Assembly (NCBI GenBank): GCA_024275615.1
Contig: JAJRYU010000714.1
Span: 1-7,013 of the forward strand
Source of the DNA: Planctomycetota bacterium
Lineage (GTDB): Bacteria; Planctomycetota; GCA-002687715; DRQF01
Length of the DNA: 7,013 nucleotides
Reading direction: 5' to 3'
Positions 1-5,487 of the stretch are shown here, one piece after another. Under the pieces are notes generated by a model. It saw nothing but the letters and a program-made list of their open reading frames with translations. It searched no databases and had not been told where the DNA came from. Made by a program: the position numbers and the translations under genes. How positions within the stretch are numbered: the stretch's first letter is position 1; every line of letters begins with the position of its first letter.

Positions 1-1
1 C

Positions 2-1024
2 AACCATGGCAATCAAGATCGCATTCGGCACACAGTTGTCTCTATTCGATCGCGAACTGGCCTCAAAGACCGACTCAAGGCTGGCGATGTCTTGTCCTTG
101 AATTTGGGAGAAGGACGCCATGCATCAGCTTTCAAGAGTATTGCAATTGCTCTCGAAGATATCGCTCCCGATATCCTTCACACTCGCAATTGGGGAACCT
201 ATCCCGATGGTATCTTGGCCGCCCGCAAAGCTGGGATTAGACGCCGTGTCCACGGATTCCATGGCCGTGACCTTGCAAACGCTTATGGCGAATCCTTGAA
301 ACGTCGAATCATGGGCAAGATTCTCTCCTATGCAACCGATAGAATAATTACGCTAACTCCTTCGATGAAGAAGGAATACATCAGGGATTACCATGTTTCT
401 TCAGAGCGAATTGACGTGATTCCCAATGGCATAGACCTGGAACGTCTTGATTCATTTGTGGCGGATGAATCCTGCGCATCGCCATTCACAGTGGTGTGCG
501 TCGGGCGTCTGGATGCAGTGAAAAACTGGCCACTTTTGATCCGGTCATTTGCAGCCATGAAAACGAGAGGGCCTGATGATCTTCTGGTGCTTGTTGGCGA
601 AGGGAGTGAGCGCGGCCGGATTGAAGCTCTTGGCCGTGAGGCTGGCTTGGGAGATTCACTCTTGATGCTTGGGGCACGTAGCGATGCGCCACGTGTCATG
701 AAAGCGGCTCAGGTCTATGTGCAACCGTCTTTTTATGAAGGCATGTCAAATACAATTGTTGAAGCCATGGCCTGTCGTTTGCCGGTGATCGCGACAGATG
801 TCGGTGGCAACGGTGACGTCGCTGGTCGCCAAGGCACCGCCATTTTGGTTGAGAATAACAATGTCGGTGCTATGACCATGGCGCTGGATGACTTAAGGTC
901 AAATAAGGCAGCACGTGCGGAGCTAGCGCAAACGGGATTCGCTCATGTCGTCGAGAATTTTGGGTTGAACAAAATGGTGGCTTCTTATGAGGCCATGTAT
1001 GAAGAAGTCGCAGCTCAAGCATGA
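2..1024 (+). CDS. GT4-type sugar transferase, exosortase-locus 'stp2'-like (5' truncated)
   Basis: Retaining GT-B glycosyltransferase, expected to add a sugar from a nucleotide-sugar donor to a lipid-linked glycan at the cytosolic membrane face. The frame is open to the left edge, so the gene begins outside the window and 340 residues are visible. A TTG at 92 could be read as a start, but the 30 codons before it continue the fold (an INHG-like helix end, then RHTVVSIRSRTGLKDRL), so it is internal. Visible motifs, numbered from the edge: HTRN (60-63), HGFHGRD (84-90), IPNGID (140-145), VGRLDAVKN (167-175) and the GT4 EX7E signature E246-GMSNTIV-E254 followed by VGGN. Only about the first 30-40 residues, including the N-terminal Gly-rich donor loop, should be missing. 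The HTRN...HGRD pattern resembles, from memory, the PEP-CTERM/EpsH1-associated transferases (TIGR03088). The GT4 call is firm; the subfamily is probable. The stop overlaps an ATG (ATGA, 1021-1024). Confidence 0.9.
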   Translation, partial: NHGNQDRIRHTVVSIRSRTGLKDRLKAGDVLSLNLGEGRHASAFKSIAIALEDIAPDILHTRNWGTYPDGILAARKAGIRRRVHGFHGRDLANAYGESLKRRIMGKILSYATDRIITLTPSMKKEYIRDYHVSSERIDVIPNGIDLERLDSFVADESCASPFTVVCVGRLDAVKNWPLLIRSFAAMKTRGPDDLLVLVGEGSERGRIEALGREAGLGDSLLMLGARSDAPRVMKAAQVYVQPSFYEGMSNTIVEAMACRLPVIATDVGGNGDVAGRQGTAILVENNNVGAMTMALDDLRSNKAARAELAQTGFAHVVENFGLNKMVASYEAMYEEVAAQA

Positions 1025-1032
1025 GCCAGTAA
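1021..1032 (+). other. Three-codon mini-ORF (ATG AGC CAG TAA) at the gene 1/gene 2 junction
   Basis: The ATG at 1021 overlaps the TGA of the upstream transferase as ATGA, the same junction type seen at 4321 and 5484. It is in the same frame as the following ligase gene but is stopped after three codons by TAA at 1030-1032. It may be chance, or a relic of an older ligase start; see findings. Confidence 0.35.
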
Positions 1033-1034
1033 AA

Positions 1035-1042
1035 GGGGGAGG
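1035..1042 (+). promoter_or_regulatory. Strong Shine-Dalgarno that fixes a TTG start
   Basis: The purine run GGGGGAGG ends 5 nt before the TTG at 1048, which is ideal spacing. It is the best ribosome-binding site in the window. Because a same-frame TAA ends at 1032, the ligase can only start downstream of this point, and this site favours TTG 1048 over the next in-frame ATG at 1069. Confidence 0.8.
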
Positions 1043-1047
1043 TTAAG

Positions 1048-2418
1048 TTGAGTCTAAGACTAGCATTCATGCTTATTCTCGTCCCCATTCTCATCGTCAT
1101 GACGATGAGGAAACCGATTTTCGGGCTCTACGCCACAATTGTCATGTACTACTTTCGGCCTGACATCTGGGATCAACCCAGTTGGTGGCAACCGGTGCTC
1201 TGGCTGACCGTAGCGACAATGGTGTCTTGGGGCATGCGCGCAAAGACAGTGCGTATGCCTGGAATCATGCTTTGCGCCATCGCCGTGATACCGGGCATGC
1301 TGCTCGCCTCACTCACGGCGTTCAAGAGCGAGGATGCCTCGATGGCCGCGACGGTGGTGATCATGAAACTGATTATCGCCATGTTCCTCGTCGTGCAGCT
1401 CCTACGTACACCCAAGGACATTTTGACCTTCCTATGGATGAATGTCATCGCCAATCTTTGGACTTTAAAATCAGTCGTGATCATTACCGCCGGTGGTGGC
1501 GACGCATCGAGGGCCAATGTTGCAGCAGCTCAGGGCGGAGGCGCTAACTACCTTGCTATGACTTTTGTCATGGCTTTGCCTCTCCTTTATTTTCGCTATT
1601 TGCACGGTTCTTCCAGGGAACGCAAGTTCGCTTTTTGGGTCGCCCCATTTATGCTTTTTGGCATCATGGGTACGGGCTCTCGAGGTGGCTTCTTGACCAT
1701 GTTTATCATCATGATTCTGATGAGCATTCGTTCCAAACAGAAAGCAAAGGGCTTCGCGACAATTTTCGCCATGATTCTCATCTTTGTCGTCATCACTCCT
1801 CCCAAGAAATGGGAGCGATTCATGACGACGTTCGAGACAAGCAACCAGAAACGTGGCTTCGCGGCGAATAGTCGCCTCGACTTGTGGAAAGCTGGCTGGC
1901 AGATGTTCCTGGAGTCGCCGATAACCGGTGTTGGTCTCGACAACTATCAACTACTTTCGCCTCGATATACGGGCTATTTTGGCGGCAAATCGCCCATTCC
2001 CTACCGACCAGAATTGGAAGGCACAAAAGGGCACCGTGGTTTCGTTGCCCATAGTACGTGGTTTCAGACCCTTGCTGACGGTGGGTTAGTCACTTCAGTT
2101 CCTTTCTTTGCTCTGTTTTTTCTGTGCTTTGTTGCCCTCAGGCGGACGCGCCGCATGCCACTTCCTCCCGCCGAAAAGAAAGAGGTCTACTTCATCAGCC
2201 ATATCTACGAGCTGACACTTCTGGCGTTCATTATCGCTTCGACCTTTGGAAGTCACATGAAGATCGATTTCCTCTGGTGGTATTTTGGCGGCGTGGCGGC
2301 ATTCGAAATAATAGTGCGCCAACAGGTCTTTCAGTGGCAACAGATTCAGCACCAGAGTTTCTTGAATCTCCACAACCAACAACACGCGGCCCAAGAAAAC
2401 GCGGAAGCGACGACCTAA
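1048..2418 (+). CDS. O-antigen ligase/polymerase-like membrane protein (Wzy_C type), exosortase-associated ligase-like
   Basis: Integral inner-membrane protein of 456 residues, expected to polymerise a lipid-linked glycan or transfer it to an acceptor on the periplasmic side. About 11 hydrophobic segments are visible, roughly at 4-20, 24-36, 48-63, 70-90, 98-118, 124-147, 166-184, 194-226, 236-250, 346-364 and 386-423. GTGSRGG (208-214) holds the usual Arg of this superfamily. The large periplasmic loop (about 251-345) carries SRLDLWKAGW, GVGLDNY (294-300) and AHSTWFQTLADGGL (334-347) with His335, matching the Wzy_C pattern AHN-Y-Q-L-E-G. The N-terminal block, the KLIIAMFLVVQLLRTPKDI segment and the loop order resemble exosortase A-associated putative O-glycosylation ligases (TIGR03097), judged from memory. 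The C-terminal tail is Gln/His/Asn-rich (430-456). A TTG start is chosen for its strong Shine-Dalgarno. Ligase and polymerase cannot be separated from sequence alone. Confidence 0.87.
   Translation: MSLRLAFMLILVPILIVMTMRKPIFGLYATIVMYYFRPDIWDQPSWWQPVLWLTVATMVSWGMRAKTVRMPGIMLCAIAVIPGMLLASLTAFKSEDASMAATVVIMKLIIAMFLVVQLLRTPKDILTFLWMNVIANLWTLKSVVIITAGGGDASRANVAAAQGGGANYLAMTFVMALPLLYFRYLHGSSRERKFAFWVAPFMLFGIMGTGSRGGFLTMFIIMILMSIRSKQKAKGFATIFAMILIFVVITPPKKWERFMTTFETSNQKRGFAANSRLDLWKAGWQMFLESPITGVGLDNYQLLSPRYTGYFGGKSPIPYRPELEGTKGHRGFVAHSTWFQTLADGGLVTSVPFFALFFLCFVALRRTRRMPLPPAEKKEVYFISHIYELTLLAFIIASTFGSHMKIDFLWWYFGGVAAFEIIVRQQVFQWQQIQHQSFLNLHNQQHAAQENAEATT
1090..1109. repeat. Perfect 20-bp palindrome inside the ligase gene
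   Basis: The two half-sites are CTCATCGTCA and TGACGATGAG, exact reverse complements with no spacer. The site lies 42 nt after the TTG start and encodes part of the first membrane segment (ILIVMTM). As RNA it could form an 8-bp stem with a CAUG loop; as DNA it is symmetric, like a dimeric repressor site. Function unknown. Confidence 0.6.
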
Positions 2419-2422
2419 TCTC

Positions 2423-4324
2423 ATGTGTGGAATCGCAGGTGTTGTTGCTCCGGTCGGACGTGTGGATGAAAGTGCCACGGAAGTCCGCAGAATGTGTGCT
2501 CAATTGGCGAAGCGTGGTCCCGACGGTATTCACCAGGAACGCATCGGCGGTGTTGTTCTTGGCCACGCACGTCTTGCAATCATCGATTTGAATACCGGCG
2601 ATCAGCCTCAAGGCAACGAAGATGATTCCATCAAGGTTGTCGTCAATGGTGAGATCTACAACTATGTTGAACTGAGAGCCGATCTCGAACAACGCGGCCA
2701 CACGTTTCGAACACAGAGCGACATTGAAGTGATACCCCATCTCTACGAAGAGTACGGCGATAACTTCGTCGATCATCTTCGTGGCATGTTTGCCATCGCT
2801 CTTTGGGACGTTTCAACTCAACGCTTGGTGCTGGTTCGGGATCGCTTGGGAAAGAAGCCACTTTACTACATTCAGCACAAGGATCGTTTCTATTTCGCTT
2901 CGGAATTGAAGGCGCTGTTGCAAGTTGAAGATTTCGACCTCCATGTTGATCTTGAGGCGTTGGAAGACTTTTTTACATTCCAGTACATACCGTCTCCCAA
3001 GACGGCTTACCGCGAAATTCGCAAGATCCCGGCGGCAACAATGATGATCATGAAAGATGCACATTGTCGCTTTCATCGCTACTGGGAGCCGTCGCTCGTC
3101 GTCGATCACAGCTTGTCCGAGGACGACGCTCTTGACCGTCTGGAGGAAATCTTTGACGAAGCCGTACGCATTAGAATGCGATCAGATGTTCCCCTAGGTG
3201 CGTTCCTCTCCTCTGGAATCGACAGCACCTTGGTCGTTGCTAGTGCAGCTGGGCTCATTGATGGCCCCCTGACGACAACCACGATTGCGTTTGACGATGC
3301 CAATGGCGACGAAGTACGCTTGGCCGAAGAAGTGGCCAGGAAATTCGGCACCAACCATAGCACCAAACTCATTGATGCTGACATTCGGGAAACACTTGAA
3401 CGTGTGAGTTCCTACCTAGATGAACCCTTAGGCGATTCAAGCACATTGCCCAGCTTCTTAGTTTCAAGAGCAGCTCGTGAAGACGTCAAAGTCGCCATTT
3501 CCGGAGACGGTGGAGATGAGAGCTTCGGTGGCTATGCCTGGCGCTACTACCAGAACATCATGCTTGATACTTGGCGCCGTAGGCTACCTGGAAAAGCAGG
3601 GCGCAAACTGGTCGGTTTGGCTGCTCTGCTCTATCCCAAAATGGACCGCATGCCCAAACCGCTGCGCCTAAAATGGGGACTGAAAAATCTCTCCGTTAGC
3701 GCCGAAGAGGCCTATTTTCTTGACATGTCGGTGTTTCGGCCCGAGCACAAAAATGAACTCTATCGTGCGGAGTTTCGCCACGGGCTTGGCGGCTATCACG
3801 CCAAGAGCGTATTCATGGATCAATTCGCGGAAACGGAAGGGCATGATCTTCTGACCAGAATTCTCAAGCTTGATTTGAACACCTATCTGGCGGACGGAGT
3901 CCTTGCGAAAGTCGATCGCATGAGTATGGCGAATTCCCTGGAAGTCCGCTCACCGCTTTTAGACCACAAAGTCGTCGAGTTCGCATTCAGTTTGCCAAGG
4001 TCATTCAAGATGGAAGGACGGCAAGGCAAGAAAATTCTAAGGCGCATGTCGGCGAAGAGAGTCGGAGACGAAGTTGCCAGGGCCCCCAAGAGTGGTTTTG
4101 CCCCACCTCTGGCGGGATGGCTGAGGAACGAACTCGCCGACGTCTTTCGTGATTTGGTGTTGGAGAATTCCCACGGTGTTCACTTGTTGCTTGAGAGCAA
4201 GAAAGTGCGAAAAATGTATGAAGAACACGTTTCAAGGAAGTTCAATCACGCCCGTCCCTTGTGGCTCATGCTCAGTTTCGAAATGTGGTTCAGGTCTTTT
4301 GGCAGCCGGGCTCGTCTCCTATGA
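2423..4324 (+). CDS. asnB: Glutamine-hydrolysing asparagine synthase-like amidotransferase (exosortase-locus type)
   Basis: Class II glutamine amidotransferase fused to an ATP-dependent synthetase, 633 residues and full length. The glutaminase domain (about 2-215) begins MCGIAG, with Cys2 as nucleophile after Met removal. It keeps RGPDG (31-35), Arg50, NGE (75-77) and Asp100, the glutamine-binding set. The synthetase domain (about 235-625) has the pyrophosphate loop SSGIDS (263-268), LDEPLGDSS (332-340), GDGGDESFGGY (361-371) and DRMSMANSLEVRSPLLDH (498-515). Biosynthetic asparagine synthase B is usually about 550 residues; this length and the extra C-terminal part (MYEEH...RPLWLMLSFEMWF) fit the amidotransferases of exopolysaccharide/exosortase loci (TIGR03108-like, from memory). 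In this setting it more likely amidates a sugar acid or other glycan precursor than makes free asparagine (inference). The gene starts 4 nt after the ligase stop with no clear Shine-Dalgarno, implying translational coupling. The symbol is family-level only. Confidence 0.93.
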   Translation: MCGIAGVVAPVGRVDESATEVRRMCAQLAKRGPDGIHQERIGGVVLGHARLAIIDLNTGDQPQGNEDDSIKVVVNGEIYNYVELRADLEQRGHTFRTQSDIEVIPHLYEEYGDNFVDHLRGMFAIALWDVSTQRLVLVRDRLGKKPLYYIQHKDRFYFASELKALLQVEDFDLHVDLEALEDFFTFQYIPSPKTAYREIRKIPAATMMIMKDAHCRFHRYWEPSLVVDHSLSEDDALDRLEEIFDEAVRIRMRSDVPLGAFLSSGIDSTLVVASAAGLIDGPLTTTTIAFDDANGDEVRLAEEVARKFGTNHSTKLIDADIRETLERVSSYLDEPLGDSSTLPSFLVSRAAREDVKVAISGDGGDESFGGYAWRYYQNIMLDTWRRRLPGKAGRKLVGLAALLYPKMDRMPKPLRLKWGLKNLSVSAEEAYFLDMSVFRPEHKNELYRAEFRHGLGGYHAKSVFMDQFAETEGHDLLTRILKLDLNTYLADGVLAKVDRMSMANSLEVRSPLLDHKVVEFAFSLPRSFKMEGRQGKKILRRMSAKRVGDEVARAPKSGFAPPLAGWLRNELADVFRDLVLENSHGVHLLLESKKVRKMYEEHVSRKFNHARPLWLMLSFEMWFRSFGSRARLL

Positions 4325-5487
4325 ACGTTCTTAGTGTTGCCACGATTTTTCCCAGCAAAGAAATCCCCGGTCCCGGCGTGTTTATCAAACAACGGCTCTT
4401 GGCGTTGCCACGTGACATCGACTTGCAGGTCTTACGACTACGCCCGTGGTTCCCCGGGTTTAGCTTGCTAAGACCATCGCAAGGAGTCTCCTACCCAGTC
4501 GAAGAGACGTCGTCTGCGCTCACTGTTTTTGACCGCCGTTTCTTCTATTTGCCGGGATTGATGAAACACCGAGATGGACATTTCCTAGCTCGTGGCCTTT
4601 GCAAGTTTATCGCAACGATGGAAAAACAACCTGATCTCTTGGACGCGCATTTCGCCTTTCCCACGGGATTCGGCGCGGTCGCGGTCGGGAAGAAACTTGA
4701 TATCCCGGTCTGTATTACCCTGAGGGGCACTCTTTCATCCTATGCGAACGATGCACGGCGTGTGATGTTGAAGAAAACTCTGCTTGGCGCCGATCGGATT
4801 ATTGCTGTTGCAGATTCTCTGGGTCAGCTTGCAGAGGAGATAGCCGGGAAGCAGCTAGATGTCCGGATAATTGGCAACGGTGTTGATATTCAGATGTTTA
4901 GGCCGAACCAGAAATCGTCAGCTCGTATCGCCTTGGGGTTTGACCCCGACGATCCCATCCTGCTCACTGTGGGGGGCTTGGTTCCTCGCAAAGGAGTCCA
5001 TCGTGTTCTTGAAGTTCTGCCTTCTGTGCTCAAGAAGCATCCCCGTTTGCGCTATGTCGTCGTCGGAGGGGGGGGCGTAGAAGGAGATTTTCAGCGGCAA
5101 ATCCGGCAGATGATCAACGAACTCGGCCTCAGTAATGTGGTGCGTTTGGTTGGGCCTGTTGCTCATGAGAATCTACCGTCTTACTATGCTGCGGCAGACT
5201 TGTTCTGTTTGCCAACTTCAAACGAAGGTTGGGCGAATGTCTTGCAAGAGTCTTTGGCCTGTGGGCGGCCGGTCGTCACGACAAATGTTGGCGGCAACCA
5301 AGAGGTCGTTGGTCGCGAGGAAAACGGCCTTGTCGTTCCATTCGGTGATCGACAGGCGTTGGAACATGCCATTCTCGATGGTTTGACAAGAAATTGGGAC
5401 CCCACCCAGATTTCTGAGTGGGGGAGGCGCCGCAGTTGGTTAGATGTTGGCAAAGAAGTCGCCGAGGTGTTTCGGGAGATCGCATGA
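4321..5487 (+). CDS. GT4-family glycosyltransferase
   Basis: GT-B retaining glycosyltransferase of 388 residues, predicted to be cytosolic or peripheral at the membrane, adding a sugar to the same glycan as its neighbours. The N-terminal acceptor domain starts MNVLSVATIFPS with the loop GPGVFIKQR (17-25), then DAHFAFPTGFGA (108-119) and TLRGT (133-137). The C-terminal donor domain has GNGVD (185-189), VGGLVPRKGV (217-226), GGGGVEGD (249-256) and the EX7E signature E302-GWANVLQ-E310, followed by RPVVTTNVGGNQEVV. The layout recalls TuaC/exopolysaccharide transferases; donor and acceptor are not predictable. The start is ATG 4321, overlapping the amidotransferase stop as ATGA. A GTG at 4261 is in frame, but its 20 extra residues precede the normal GT4 first strand and lie wholly inside the upstream gene. 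No Shine-Dalgarno precedes 4321, so translation is probably coupled. It contains a G8 tract (5068-5075) and a hairpin (5400-5423). Confidence 0.92.
   Translation: MNVLSVATIFPSKEIPGPGVFIKQRLLALPRDIDLQVLRLRPWFPGFSLLRPSQGVSYPVEETSSALTVFDRRFFYLPGLMKHRDGHFLARGLCKFIATMEKQPDLLDAHFAFPTGFGAVAVGKKLDIPVCITLRGTLSSYANDARRVMLKKTLLGADRIIAVADSLGQLAEEIAGKQLDVRIIGNGVDIQMFRPNQKSSARIALGFDPDDPILLTVGGLVPRKGVHRVLEVLPSVLKKHPRLRYVVVGGGGVEGDFQRQIRQMINELGLSNVVRLVGPVAHENLPSYYAAADLFCLPTSNEGWANVLQESLACGRPVVTTNVGGNQEVVGREENGLVVPFGDRQALEHAILDGLTRNWDPTQISEWGRRRSWLDVGKEVAEVFREIA
5068..5075 (+). repeat. G8 homopolymer tract in coding sequence
   Basis: Eight consecutive G residues encode part of the four-glycine loop (GGA GGG GGG GGC) of the second GT4 enzyme. 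Loss or gain of one G would shift the frame before the EX7E donor-binding motif. A G6 run also occurs at 4971-4976 in the same gene. Confidence 0.55.
5400..5423 (+). repeat. Intragenic hairpin near the end of the second GT4 gene
   Basis: The arms CCCCACCCAGA (5400-5410) and TCTGAGTGGGG (5413-5423) are complementary apart from one A-C mismatch, with TT between them; opening the innermost pairs gives a workable loop. No T-tract follows, so it is not a standard intrinsic terminator. It lies about 60 nt before the start of the next gene. Confidence 0.5.
5474..5478 (+). promoter_or_regulatory. Shine-Dalgarno for the GT39-like gene
   Basis: GGGAG lies inside the end of the upstream GT4 gene, 5 nt before the ATG at 5484. 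It supports that start together with the ATGA stop-start overlap. Confidence 0.65.

Noticed and set aside
158..175. Inverted repeat GATATCG-CTCC-CGATATC
   Set aside because: It is a 7-bp stem from two Asp-Ile codon pairs within a normal coding stretch (EDIAPDIL). This length is expected by chance in 7 kb and has no regulatory context.
92..1024. TTG at 92 as the true start of the first glycosyltransferase
   Set aside because: The frame is open back to base 2 and the upstream residues fit the N-terminal domain of this transferase family; 310 residues would be too short for a complete GT4 enzyme.
1025..1047. Possible promoter or terminator in the longest intergenic gap
   Set aside because: Only 23 nt, filled by the mini-ORF stop and the Shine-Dalgarno. 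There is no -35/-10 pair and no stem plus T-tract.
1471..1950. Minus-strand 159-codon ORF opposite the ligase gene
   Set aside because: It lies wholly inside a well-supported membrane-protein gene. Its translation is low-complexity, charged and His-rich, with no recognisable domain, as expected for the reverse strand of hydrophobic codons.
2231..2776. Minus-strand 181-codon ORF across the ligase/amidotransferase junction
   Set aside because: It spans two confident plus-strand genes including the MCGIAG start, has no recognisable motif and no convincing start context.
4261..4320. GTG at 4261 as an extended start for the second GT4 gene
   Set aside because: It would add 20 residues with no homology expectation, all overlapping the amidotransferase gene. 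ATG 4321 gives the normal first strand MNVLSVATIFP and an ATGA overlap.
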